A stretch of DNA of 64,000 nt from NCBI RefSeq assembly GCF_964204645.1, contig NC_134030.1, forward strand, positions 16,807,110 through 16,871,109. The letters are read 5' to 3'. Made by a program: the position numbers and the translations under genes. The stretch is from Tubulanus polymorphus. Lineage: Eukaryota > Nemertea > Palaeonemertea > Tubulaniformes > Tubulanidae. Position 1 is the first letter of the stretch. Each line of letters begins with the position of its first letter. Below the pieces are notes generated by a model, which worked only from the letters and a program-made list of their open reading frames with translations, was not told where the DNA came from and searched no databases. This document shows, in pieces, positions 12,298 to 21,660 of this stretch.

Positions 12298-12346
12298 TAA
12301 TAGGGATAATAGGCTTTCATACCAAAGGTCGAAAGGTCGAGCCCGA
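12298..12346 (+). repeat. element A left terminal motif
   Basis: TAATAGGGATAATAGGCTTT followed by CATACCAAAGGTCGAAAGG. The same motif occurs inverted at 18185-18233 and, diverged, at 44813, 45178-45221, 53258, 53404-53451 and 63020. The fullest copies begin AGTAAT. Confidence 0.9.
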
Positions 12347-12424
12347 GAAATTTTCCAAAATGTTAAAATAACAACAATTTCTACTTGAATTAGTCGCAAA
12401 ACTCATAAAAATGAAAAATAAATT

Positions 12425-12590
12425 CTCACACACTCGAATTTATTTTCCATTTTCTACTCACTAGAAGAAAGTGTGAGTAAAGTGTGAGTGAAATAGTTTA
12501 TATTTTAAACATATTTCGAGTAAAAATATTTGTATGAGTTAGATTTTTTAAACATTAAAAGTGTGAGTAAAGTGTGAGTGAAATAATTCA
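12425..12590. promoter_or_regulatory. iteron-like repeats near the element A end (mirrored at 17941-18106)
   Basis: GTGTGAGTAAAGTGTGAGTG occurs at about 12470 and again near 12561, each followed by AAATA. Related arrays lie near the ends of B (44665-44695) and C (52835-53060). Repeated short sites next to a terminus suggest binding sites for a replication or promoter protein; this is inference. Confidence 0.45.
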
Positions 12591-12609
12591 TAAATCATTG
12601 AATATTTAT

Positions 12610-13269
12610 ATGCGTTGGATTCATTTTAATAAAAATTTTGTTATAAAAATGAAGAAAGGAGAAGAAGAACCCAACTTTAAAATCGAAATCAATGAAACCA
12701 ATAAATCATTTTCACAGTTTTACATTAAAAATTATATTTCAGCAACAAATTTAGTGTCCGCAAGGTATTATAAAATCGATAACATAACTATGATTAATCA
12801 ATTATCATCAAATGAAACATATTTAATTACTGAACTAGTAGATACTTTTGATAATGGCGTTAAAAATCCTAAAATATTCAATACAGTTTTAAATTTTAAA
12901 GGAACTTTAGATGAAAACATAATTAATATTCTTAAAACTCCTTTCAATGAAAGAAATGATGATTTAATACTTTCTAAAGATTATAATGATTTGATTAACT
13001 TAAGAATTGAAAAAAGACAATTATATTATTTCAATTTTGATAATAAACAAATTATCTATAATGAAAATTCATCAAATATTGGAATTCAATGTGAGTTAGC
13101 TAATGAAAAATCATTTAAAGATATTGCAGTTCAATGTAAATTAGATGATGAATTTAGAAAATTCAATCCTAATGAAAAAGTGCATTGTTATTGCGGAGGT
13201 AAATATTTAAAATCACATAAATCAAAGCATTATGAAACAATTAAACATAAAAACTGGCGTAAAGAGTAA
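12610..13269 (+). CDS. 219-aa element protein with C-terminal zinc finger (left arm)
   Basis: Function unknown. The first ATG is at 12610 (MRWIHFNKNF), and the homologue in element C has exactly the same 660-nt span from its own ATG, which supports this start. The body (residues 15-180) is Asn/Ile/Lys-rich with no family I know; it includes FKIEINETNKSFSQFYIKNY and a stretch with two IQCEL/VQCKL-type repeats near residues 155-175. The C-terminus holds a probable zinc finger: HCYCGGKYLKSHKSKHYETI followed by KH, a C-x-C-x11-H-x5-H layout. Such end fingers are frequent in proteins of large DNA viruses and virus-like elements. It is identical to the copy on the right arm, and intact. It lies nearest the outer terminus. 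Confidence 0.7.
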   Translation: MRWIHFNKNFVIKMKKGEEEPNFKIEINETNKSFSQFYIKNYISATNLVSARYYKIDNITMINQLSSNETYLITELVDTFDNGVKNPKIFNTVLNFKGTLDENIINILKTPFNERNDDLILSKDYNDLINLRIEKRQLYYFNFDNKQIIYNENSSNIGIQCELANEKSFKDIAVQCKLDDEFRKFNPNEKVHCYCGGKYLKSHKSKHYETIKHKNWRKE

Positions 13270-13317
13270 CAATTCTACATTATAATTATTGAATTGAGTT
13301 AAATGATTTAAATATCT

Positions 13318-13735
13318 AATAGACTGTTGAAATGATAAATTGTTTGACAGTTGAAATGATAAATTGTTTGACAGTTAAAATGATAAATTGTTTGACAGTT
13401 AAAATGATAAATTGTTTGACAGTTGAAATGATAAGACAGTTAAAATGATAAATTGTTTGACAGTTGAAATGATAAATATTTTGACAGTTGAAATGATAAA
13501 TTGTTTGACAGTTAAAATGATAAATTGTTTGACAGTTGAAATGATAAATTGTTTGACAGTTAAAATGATACATTGTTTGACAGTTGAAATGATAAATTGT
13601 TTGACAGTTGAAATGATAAATTGTTTGACAGTTGAAATGATAAATATTTTGACAGTTGAAATGATAAATATTTTGACAGTTGAAATGATAAATTGTTCGG
13701 CAGTTGAAATGATAAATTGTTTGGCTGTAAATTTA
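13318..13735. repeat. 24-bp minisatellite (left arm)
   Basis: About 17 units of TGATAAATTGTTTGACAGTT plus GAAA or AAAA, one of them truncated near 13429. A 24-bp unit keeps frames open, giving artificial ORFs of eight-residue repeats on both strands. Element C lacks this array: only 59 bp separate its two neighbouring genes. Confidence 0.9.
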
Positions 13736-13847
13736 ATTGTTATTTGATTTAATCATTTAAAAGTTTAATATTTTTAAAATGATTATAAAATATTTAATTA
13801 AAAACTAGCAAATATTTTATAAACTGTTTAATTTTTCTCTTAAATAA

Positions 13848-14066
13848 ATGGATGGTTTCATTCCAACTGGGAAAAGTGATTTGAAACATTATTTAGTTGC
13901 TGGAGGTTTAATATTGGCGGCATTATACTTTTACTATGAAAATATTTCAAAAGATTTGATGAATGAAAATAATAAATTGAGTAAAAAATTAAAGAAGTTA
14001 AATGGAAACAATCACAGAAATAAAAAGAATAAAAAAGTTAATTTAGAAAATGATTTAGAGGATTAA
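13848..14066 (+). CDS. 72-aa single-pass membrane protein (left arm)
   Basis: Function unknown. After a short polar N-terminus (MDGFIPTGKSDLKH) comes one hydrophobic segment, about residues 15-31 (YLVAGGLILAALYFYY), followed by a coiled-coil-like and strongly basic tail (ENNKLSKKLKKL..., then RNKKNKK) and an acidic end. This fits a small membrane-anchored protein with a nucleic-acid-friendly or packing tail. It is conserved in length (72 aa) in element C with only a few changes, so it has been under selection or recently spread. It lies between the minisatellite and the next membrane-protein gene, on the same strand. Confidence 0.65.
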   Translation: MDGFIPTGKSDLKHYLVAGGLILAALYFYYENISKDLMNENNKLSKKLKKLNGNNHRNKKNKKVNLENDLED

Positions 14067-14104
14067 AACAGCATCTTTTAATTTCATTTATTTTGACTAT
14101 AAAA

Positions 14105-14407
14105 ATGAGTGAAAATATATTAAACTTATTACATCTAATATATAAAAATCAACAGAATATTAAATCAATTATTATGCTTACAGGTTTATTTTCATTCTCA
14201 GTTTATACTATAAAACAGTTGTTAGAATTCTATGATAGCTGTAAAATTAGATACACTGAATTAATAGAAAATATGAATTATATTTCAGATAGATTGAATA
14301 ATATTAAGTGTTGTGAAATTTGTAATAAAAGATATAAAAATAAAAAGAGTTTGAGAAATCATAAATATATTCATGAATTAGATGATAAACTGTATAATTC
14401 AAATTGA
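14105..14407 (+). CDS. 100-aa membrane-anchored C2H2 finger protein (left arm)
   Basis: The ATG at 14105 (MSENILNLLHLIYKN) is the first in frame. A hydrophobic segment follows, about residues 20-40 (SIIMLTGLFSFSVYTIKQLL), then a helical linker, then a classical C2H2 finger near residues 70-90 (CEICNKRYKNKKSLRNHKYI then H). A membrane segment fused to one zinc finger is unusual for host proteins. It starts 38 bp after the 72-aa gene on the same strand, suggesting one transcription unit. The element C homologue has the same length. Confidence 0.65.
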   Translation: MSENILNLLHLIYKNQQNIKSIIMLTGLFSFSVYTIKQLLEFYDSCKIRYTELIENMNYISDRLNNIKCCEICNKRYKNKKSLRNHKYIHELDDKLYNSN

Positions 14408-14522
14408 GAATAAGACTGTTAAATTGGTTGAAAATATAAAAATAGATAATATTATAACTATTTCAATATTTAGATTAATAATTTATATTTATGATTTTTA
14501 TAAAAACTAATTTATATATCTA

Positions 14523-14603
14523 TGTACTAGACGTACGAGTAAGAAAGTAAGATTCTTGCCAAGAAAGTAAGAATCTTACTTTCTTACTCGTACGTCTAGT
14601 ACA
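14523..14603. repeat. 35-bp-stem hairpin (left arm)
   Basis: TGTACTAGACGTACGAGTAA leads into a perfect 35-nt stem with an 11-nt loop. A mirror copy is at 15928-16008, and diverged copies are at 49892-49972 and 50151-50230 in element C. It lies after the three genes, so it could be a terminator, origin or recombination site. Confidence 0.85.
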
Positions 14604-14882
14604 TAAATAGTTTTATCATATATATTTCTGTTTCAATTTCTATTTATCTAACAGATTTATTATAAATATTTGGAAAATTATAAATCATATTCAATTATGT
14701 ATTTACATTTATCATTAATAAAAGAGGATTACAATGAACCCGCTAGATTGTTTAACTGTTTAAGTATTAAATTGTGTATATTGTATATTCATAAACTAAA
14801 TGAAATAAATCACGAATAAGACTGTTAAATTAGTTGAAAATATAAAAGTTAATAAAAAAGGGGGTTGAGGCATCAATGTATT

Positions 14883-14990
14883 AGATACCCTATTAGATAC
14901 CCTAATACCATGTATTAAATACGTATCAAATACGTATTAATGGTATTTAATACGTATTAATGGTATTAAATACATATTATGCTTTATTTC
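14883..14990. promoter_or_regulatory. iteron-like ATACGTAT repeats (mirrored at about 15541-15648)
   Basis: TTAGATACCC occurs twice, followed by several copies of a near-palindromic AAATACGTATT unit alternating with TAATGGTATT. Element C has lost most of this cluster (49577-49600). The arrangement resembles a replication-initiator binding array, but no function is shown. Confidence 0.45.
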
Positions 14991-15180
14991 TGAAAATGAA
15001 GTAACAGAAGTAATTTATGTTTTAATTCATTCAAGTATGATATTGTAAATTCTTTACATTTGACTAGGATAATACAAGAGTGATATTAGTTAGTTGGCTT
15101 ATTCAATAAGAGAAACAATGAAATAATACAAGAGTGATACTAACAGTTAAAGTTATTGAATTTCTTGTTAAATCTATTTG

Positions 15181-15351
15181 AATTCTAGTCAATTCTTGTT
15201 AACCAATAGCGCGAATAGAAATCAAGTAGATTTAAATAAAAAAACAATAAGTTACTTTATCTAATACTAACTTATTTAACTTATTGTTTTTTTATTTAAA
15301 TCTACTTGATTTCTATTCGCGCTATTGGTTAACAAGAATTGACTAGAATTC
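15181..15351. repeat. central hairpin of element A with 22-nt asymmetric loop
   Basis: Stems run from GAATTCTAGTCAATTCTTGT on the left to its complement on the right. The innermost 15256-15277 (CTTTATCTAATACTAACTTA plus TT) is not self-complementary. The right stem lacks one A near 15300. The same hairpin forms the end of element C at 49206-49369. Confidence 0.9.
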
Positions 15352-15927
15352 AAATAGATTTAACAAGAAATTCAATAACTTTAACTGTTAGTATCACTCT
15401 TGTATTATTTCATTGTTTCTCTTATTGAATAAGCCAACTAACTAATATCACTCTTGTATTATCCTAGTCAAATGTAAAGAATTTACAATATCATACTTGA
15501 ATGAATTAAAACATAAATTACTTCTGTTACTTCATTTTCAGAAATAAAGCATAATATGTATTTAATACCATTAATACGTATTAAATACCATTAATACGTA
15601 TTTGATACGTATTTAATACATGGTATTAGGGTATCTAATAGGGTATCTAATACATTGATGCCTCAACCCCCTTTTTTATTAACTTTTATATTTTCAACTA
15701 ATTTAACAGTCTTATTCGTGATTTATTTCATTTAGTTTATGAATATACAATATACACAATTTAATACTTAAACAGTTAAACAATCTAGCGGGTTCATTGT
15801 AATCCTCTTTTATTAATGATAAATGTAAATACATAATTGAATATGATTTATAATTTTCCAAATATTTATAATAAATCTGTTAGATAAATAGAAATTGAAA
15901 CAGAAATATATATGATAAAACTATTTA

Positions 15928-16008
15928 TGTACTAGACGTACGAGTAAGAAAGTAAGATTCTTACTTTCTTGGCAAGAATCTTACTTTCTTACTCGTACGT
16001 CTAGTACA
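15928..16008. repeat. 35-bp-stem hairpin (right arm)
   Basis: Mirror copy of 14523-14603, unchanged as far as I can see. Confidence 0.85.
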
Positions 16009-16123
16009 TAGATATATAAATTAGTTTTTATAAAAATCATAAATATAAATTATTAATCTAAATATTGAAATAGTTATAATATTATCTATTTTTATATTTT
16101 CAACCAATTTAACAGTCTTATTC

Positions 16124-16426
16124 TCAATTTGAATTATACAGTTTATCATCTAATTCATGAATATATTTATGATTTCTCAAACTCTTTTTATTTTTATATC
16201 TTTTATTACAAATTTCACAACACTTAATATTATTCAATCTATCTGAAATATAATTCATATTTTCTATTAATTCAGTGTATCTAATTTTACAGCTATCATA
16301 GAATTCTAACAACTGTTTTATAGTATAAACTGAGAATGAAAATAAACCTGTAAGCATAATAATTGATTTAATATTCTGTTGATTTTTATATATTAGATGT
16401 AATAAGTTTAATATATTTTCACTCAT
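16124..16426 (-). CDS. 100-aa membrane-anchored C2H2 finger protein (right arm)
   Basis: Mirror copy of 14105-14407; same predicted protein, ATG at 16426. Confidence 0.65.
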   Translation of the reverse strand: MSENILNLLHLIYKNQQNIKSIIMLTGLFSFSVYTIKQLLEFYDSCKIRYTELIENMNYISDRLNNIKCCEICNKRYKNKKSLRNHKYIHELDDKLYNSN

Positions 16427-16464
16427 TTTTATAGTCAAAATAAATGAAATTAAAAGATGCTGTT

Positions 16465-16683
16465 TTAATCCTCTAAATCATTTTCTAAATTAACTTTTTT
16501 ATTCTTTTTATTTCTGTGATTGTTTCCATTTAACTTCTTTAATTTTTTACTCAATTTATTATTTTCATTCATCAAATCTTTTGAAATATTTTCATAGTAA
16601 AAGTATAATGCCGCCAATATTAAACCTCCAGCAACTAAATAATGTTTCAAATCACTTTTCCCAGTTGGAATGAAACCATCCAT
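16465..16683 (-). CDS. 72-aa single-pass membrane protein (right arm)
   Basis: Mirror copy of 13848-14066 with the same predicted protein: hydrophobic span at residues 15-31, then a basic tail. Confidence 0.65.
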   Translation of the reverse strand: MDGFIPTGKSDLKHYLVAGGLILAALYFYYENISKDLMNENNKLSKKLKKLNGNNHRNKKNKKVNLENDLED

Positions 16684-16796
16684 TTATTTAAGAGAAAAAT
16701 TAAACAGTTTATAAAATATTTGCTAGTTTTTAATTAAATATTTTATAATCATTTTAAAAATATTAAACTTTTAAATGATTAAATCAAATAACAATT

Positions 16797-17213
16797 AAAT
16801 TTACAGCCAAACAATTTATCATTTCAACTGCCGAACAATTTATCATTTCAACTGTCAAAATATTTATCATTTCAACTGTCAAAATATTTATCATTTCAAC
16901 TTTCAAACAATTTATCATTTTAACTGTCAAACAATTTATCATTTCAACTGTCAAACAATGTATCATTTTAACTGTCAAACAATTTATCATTTCAACTGTC
17001 AAACAATTTATCATTTTAACTGTCAAACAATTTATCATTTCAACTGTCAAAATATTTATCATTTCAACTGTCAAACAATTTATCATTTTAACTGTCTTAT
17101 CATTTCAACTGTCAAACAATTTATCATTTTAACTGTCAAACAATTTATCATTTTAACTGTCAAACAATTTATCATTTCAACTGTCAAACAATTTATCATT
17201 TCAACAGTCTATT
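16797..17213. repeat. 24-bp minisatellite (right arm)
   Basis: Mirror image of 13318-13735. It differs at least at two bases (a TTTCAAAC unit instead of TGTCAAAC, and one TTTTAAC for TTTCAAC). Confidence 0.9.
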
Positions 17214-17261
17214 AGATATTTAAATCATTTAACTCAATTCAATAATTATAATGTAGAATTG

Positions 17262-17921
17262 TTACTCTTTACGCCAGTTTTTATGTTTAATTGTTTCATA
17301 ATGCTTTGATTTATGTGATTTTAAATATTTACCTCCGCAATAACAATGCACTTTTTCATTAGGATTGAATTTTCTAAATTCATCATCTAATTTACATTGA
17401 ACTGCAATATCTTTAAATGATTTTTCATTAGCTAACTCACATTGAATTCCAATATTTGATGAATTTTCATTATAGATAATTTGTTTATTATCAAAATTGA
17501 AATAATATAATTGTCTTTTTTCAATTCTTAAGTTAATCAAATCATTATAATCTTTAGAAAGTATTAAATCATCATTTCTTTCATTGAAAGGAGTTTTAAG
17601 AATATTAATTATGTTTTCATCTAAAGTTCCTTTAAAATTTAAAACTGTATTGAATATTTTAGGATTTTTAACGCCATTATCAAAAGTATCTACTAGTTCA
17701 GTAATTAAATATGTTTCATTTGATGATAATTGATTAATCATAGTTATGTTATCGATTTTATAATACCTTGCGGACACTAAATTTGTTGCTGAAATATAAT
17801 TTTTAATGTAAAACTGTGAAAATGATTTATTGGTTTCATTGATTTCGATTTTAAAGTTGGGTTCTTCTTCTCCTTTCTTCATTTTTATAACAAAATTTTT
17901 ATTAAAATGAATCCAACGCAT
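17262..17921 (-). CDS. 219-aa element protein with C-terminal zinc finger (right arm)
   Basis: Mirror copy of the gene at 12610-13269, with the same protein sequence as far as I can read. The ATG is at 17921. The finger is formed by the last 30 residues. Two identical intact copies within one palindrome imply recent formation or ongoing gene conversion between arms. Confidence 0.7.
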   Translation of the reverse strand: MRWIHFNKNFVIKMKKGEEEPNFKIEINETNKSFSQFYIKNYISATNLVSARYYKIDNITMINQLSSNETYLITELVDTFDNGVKNPKIFNTVLNFKGTLDENIINILKTPFNERNDDLILSKDYNDLINLRIEKRQLYYFNFDNKQIIYNENSSNIGIQCELANEKSFKDIAVQCKLDDEFRKFNPNEKVHCYCGGKYLKSHKSKHYETIKHKNWRKE

Positions 17922-18184
17922 ATAAATATTCAATGATTTATGAATTATTTCACTCACACTTTACTCACACTTTTAATGTTTAAAAAATCTAACTCATACA
18001 AATATTTTTACTCGAAATATGTTTAAAATATAAACTATTTCACTCACACTTTACTCACACTTTCTTCTAGTGAGTAGAAAATGGAAAATAAATTCGAGTG
18101 TGTGAGAATTTATTTTTCATTTTTATGAGTTTTGCGACTAATTCAAGTAGAAATTGTTGTTATTTTAACATTTTGGAAAATTTC

Positions 18185-18233
18185 TCGGGCTCGACCTTTC
18201 GACCTTTGGTATGAAAGCCTATTATCCCTATTA
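18185..18233 (-). repeat. element A right terminal motif
   Basis: Reverse complement of the left motif. It continues two bases further (ATTACT), matching the ends of elements B and C exactly (CTATTACT), so the native terminus probably reads AGTAATAGGG. Confidence 0.9.
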
Positions 18234-18856
18234 CTCCCCCGGTTTATAAATATCACAGTGTTTGGATATCACTGTTATTCCAACTATCAGTATCCATGGG
18301 ATTATTTGGGATTCATTCTCAGCGTCAGAATACGTATTTCTAGAGCAGTGGAACGGCAGCCTGCTCGTGACTGAAACCCGTATGTGATCGTGCGGGAACG
18401 CCTTTACTAAAGTTAAAACCATTTCATGATGACACGAAACATCAAACAGTAAACGGTAGGCTACTACCATGATACGATATCACCAATAAAGATAGATCAT
18501 TTTATTTAATTTTACCAGAGTTGTTTATTGGAGGAAAATATCATTGTTAAGTACGCCGAGAACAACCATGTTGTATTATCAATCAGTTGAATGACATTGT
18601 AAAATTCGATTCGGCTATATTCTAATATAAGTTTTAACTTTAGGACCCCCCTTCCCGCCTGCTGCGCACTCATAAGGCGGTAGCACCCTCTTACGCACTC
18701 GGCAGAGATTCGCTTTGTAATGTGCGCCGGGAAAAAATACCTTTTATTATCTTTTCCATGCGTTAAACAACAGTGATTGAATTTAAGCGTTGTCATAAAT
18801 TGCAATATTTCGATGGTTATTTGCCGCTGCTCTAGTTTTTTGGAATTGAATTGAGC
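18234..18856. other. non-coding flank of element A
   Basis: More GC-rich than element A. I see no gene or recognisable repeat. Confidence 0.4.
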
Positions 18857-18955
18857 GGCCTCGGTAGCTCAGTGAGATAAGGCGTGATGCTGTTGAATCC
18901 ACTAGCAATGCTGAGTGACAAGTGGGTTCGAGTCTTGCTAGCTGCAAACAGTGTG
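18857..18955 (+). mobile_element. tRNA-derived SINE head
   Basis: GCCTCGGTAGCTCAGTGAGA fits an A box and GTGGGTTCGAGTCTTGCTAG a B box of an RNA polymerase III promoter. Spacing is right for a tRNA-like head, but the arms do not pair well enough for a working tRNA. The SINE body may extend to the CCCATGGGCCTCTTGTT near 19537-19555. Confidence 0.6.
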
Positions 18956-20040
18956 CGGGCAACACTTCAAAGGCCGTACCATTGTGGTGTTAGATGAACA
19001 ATCCAATAGGAATAGTCTTGGGAATCCAAGATCCAAACGACGTACGTAAAGCCAAAGGAACAAAAAGACAAACAAACAATCATCAGCCGGCCTCAGTGAC
19101 ACCAACGCCGGCATCGCTCTCTGCGACGTTTTTTGCATGCATACATGCATCAGAGCTTGAAGCTCTAAGATCAGAGGGTCTCGTTAATTTTTTGTTTTCA
19201 TTATTCAGTGGGGCCTAACAGTTCATGCGTAAAAATGGGTTTTTGTCTCCAAATCTTGATTGATATAAATATCTTGGCTGGGACATGATGGAAAACATCA
19301 GAATAAACTAGTTTCGTCTTTTTAACAGAATCGCATGAATGAGGTTTAACAGTACAAATAGCCTTGGCTAAATCGTTCGGCAGAAAATAAATTCATTTTC
19401 AGGAATAAAATCGTACTAGACAAATAGACCTTTAAGTCTGTGGTCCTCCCAATCAACATCGTCATAGAAGATTTTCCGGCAGATGTAAAACATTATAACC
19501 ACTTAATACCACAGTATAATCTACCAATGCTTCAAGGCCCATGGGCCTCTTGTTAACTGACTGTATCCAGTTTATATCTTTTCCACGTTTGGTACATCAC
19601 ATCGGGAATATCATAGCCTTCAGCAAGACTTTTTTGTATTTTGATAATTGATTTGTAGTCAATGTGTTTTAAGCGCTAACGTTGACGGACACCGTCTCTC
19701 AATCCCATCGCCCTGAAGTCAACATCTTTCATTTTTTCCTCAATACCATGGAAAGACTTTAAGTCTGTGCATTGGTCCAAAAAAATGATTCTTCATTGCA
19801 GCTTCTAGTATTCATGCTTCGCAGGAGAAAAATCATCTCAACCTGGTTATCCAACATCTTTTGGAGCAATTTACAAACAGCTAAATCTACAATGGGGAAA
19901 TATCAATAGTATACATTTATTAGAAACGTAGTTATACTGAATATTTCACTTCATTTCATGCTTTCTCTCTCAAAATGGGTGATGTCATTCAAGACAATGG
20001 GTGATGTCATTCAAGACAAAGGAAAATAAAATTTTCCATC
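18956..20040. other. non-coding; possible SINE body and a short duplication
   Basis: No gene seen. At 19977-20021 the block ATGGGTGATGTCATTCAAGA is directly duplicated. Confidence 0.4.
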
Positions 20041-20363
20041 GTCCCTCGGCAGGGATTCGAACCTGATGGCATCGAGATTGCCACGGTACAAAACCCTGCC
20101 ACACTAGACCGAGTATGGAGCTACATGCGCAGCTTTGATGATGTCATTATCAGCCAATCAGATATCCCGTTTCATTTTAGCCCGGGTTTTCCCATTTATA
20201 GTTCTTCCTTGAAATTTTCCTCAGCGATTATACAACGAGCAATCTGGTGCTGCAAGGTTTCGTGCGGCAAAAAACCTATGCGCCCGGTCTACTGTGGCAG
20301 GGGTTCATGCCATGGCTGAGTGTAGCGATGCTATCAGGTTCGAATCCCTGCCGAGGGAGGATA
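20041..20363. mobile_element. folded (inverted) tRNA-like SINE pair
   Basis: CCTCGGCAGGGATTCGAACC at 20043 is the inverted complement of GGTTCGAATCCCTGCCGAGG near 20340; both are tRNA B-box ends. The region between is also partly inverted. A related single fragment lies at about 57390-57510 (GATGTCATTATTAGC, GTGTGGCAGG). Confidence 0.6.
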
Positions 20364-20937
20364 TAAATTTTCATAAAATGTCGTTTCTTAAGGGTAATTC
20401 AGCAATCAATGAAAATCAATGAAAGGGCATTACAGAATTGTCACTGACCACTGTATAAGTTTGAATTTACACGTATACGAAAACCAAATGAAGCTCATTG
20501 TTTAAAATCCATGTGTTCTTACTTTAAACTTTCGATGAATTAATGAATTACTACATACAGGTTTATACAAATTTTCCTTGTCCATTGCAGAAAAAAACTT
20601 AGGAGCGACACGTAATTTCTTACAGATTGTCGAAAGTTTCGGATGGTTTATCATCTAGTAATAACATATCGATTCATAAGTGAAGAAAGACAACTTTTTG
20701 TAAATTTCAACCTGTAGCCTCAATTCATACCCTGTTCAGAATAAATTCAACCCTCAATGTGCAAATTGTTGGAATTTTTGGAGGTTTCTCTAATACCGTC
20801 AATTTTAATATAGGTTTCTCCCACATAACAAAGCCTTATCTAAATGCATATTATCTGGTATAAACACATCTGTTACATAATCGTTGTTCATGTATTCAAT
20901 TGTATTATCTGTCTCATAGTTCCTGTCCCTAACCTTC
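20364..20937. other. no gene seen
   Basis: AT-rich DNA without recognisable features, between a SINE pair and the EnSpm-like element. Confidence 0.4.
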
Positions 20938-20947
20938 CTAACACTTA

Positions 20948-21660
20948 TCATTTATAAATCTTGAAAATATTTTTGTTTGGCCTACATAATATAACAATCT
21001 CACCATCATCACTATCGTCCATTTCATATCGAGATGGAATCTTTCTTTTCCTAATTCTTGTACATTCTTGCTCTTCTGATTCACTGATATTACTTGTTTC
21101 TTCACTTCGCCGCATCTTTTTGATGGCCTCCACATAGGTTTCTAAAAAATAATTTACAGATAACATATTTATTTGTAGTAATTCCTAAAGTTGCATTTCT
21201 ATATCTGATAAACCAGTCCAAAATCCATCCATCAATTATATCTTAAAGGCAGACGAATTTCCTTTATGACCCTATATTTAATATAACGATTTTGCATGAC
21301 AACATATCAACATGTTTGGGAAATTCAACAAGCCTAATGTCATTTGTTACAAGCCCTGTGATTGGGGATTGGCTTGACTGGATTCTGGTCCACTAGTTAC
21401 GACTCTGATGAATTGCGAGGTCAAGGGGTTCGGGGAATGACTTTAGCAAAATGGGTTGAATCCCCTGATGGGTGATGAAATCACAATTAATTTTGATAAA
21501 AAGAATTTTGAAATTTTGAAATCTAACTCACCTGCATAAGACATGATTCTTACTTCAAAGTTCTGCCAATTCTTTTTATCAGGCAACTGTCCTCGCATGG
21601 CCTTCTGACTAGGGTTTGTATTAGGCCAGTATGACATAGTTATCTGCAAAATTTTGTGGA
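20948..21660 (-). pseudogene. DUF4806-like companion protein fragment of the EnSpm element
   Basis: Two exon-like pieces. The first (about 21645-21530) reads YWPNTNPSQKAMRGQLPDKK and EVRIMSYA before a GTGAG donor. The second (about 21141-20948) reads ETYVEAIKKMRRSEETSNIS, then a Lys/Arg-rich patch and an acidic DDSDDGE stretch ending in a stop. This resembles the N-terminal part of DUF4806 proteins that often accompany such transposases. The rest is not present. Confidence 0.45.
21335..21475 (+). mobile_element. tRNA-like SINE fragment
   Basis: TTTGTTACAAGCCCTGTGAT, then a B-box-like GGTTGAATCCCCTGATGGGT. A close relative lies at 23524-23612. Confidence 0.45.

Larger units (their letters stand above)
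12298..18233. mobile_element. element A: 5.9-kb nearly perfect palindrome (inverted dimer of a hairpin-ended element)
   Basis: The two halves are reverse complements with mirror-image gene coordinates (for example 13848-14066 against 16465-16683). I saw only a few differences: two substitutions in the minisatellite (16897-16935 region) and one or two 1-nt indels near the centre. Each half runs from an outer terminal motif (TAATAGGGATAATAGGCTTT) through short iterons, three genes, a minisatellite, a 35-bp-stem hairpin and iteron-like ATACGTAT repeats to a central hairpin. The halves are AT-rich compared with flanking DNA. Element C has the same right half, but there the central hairpin forms the boundary with unrelated DNA. 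Confidence 0.9.

Noticed and set aside
13318-13735. CRISPR array
   Set aside because: Head-to-tail repeats without unique spacers, in a eukaryotic context.
13316-13747. ORFs of eight-residue repeats over the 24-bp minisatellite (both strands, also 16784-17215)
   Set aside because: The unit length is a multiple of three, so frames stay open by arithmetic; they occur on both strands and the array is absent in element C.
15256-15277. Opposite loop orientation in A and C as proof of flip-flop hairpin replication
   Set aside because: Element A is a palindrome, so its loop orientation depends only on which strand is written.
12298-18233. Palindrome as a pure assembly artefact
   Set aside because: Flanks differ, and the arms differ at a few bases and 1-nt indels; not excluded without long reads.
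12298-18233. Classical Polinton/Maverick
   Set aside because: No retroviral-type integrase, capsid, protease or packaging ATPase is seen in A, B or C; only the AG start and the possible polymerase-type protein in D recall Polintons.
18857-18955. Functional tRNA gene
   Set aside because: A and B boxes are present, but the stems do not pair as a tRNA; better read as a SINE head.
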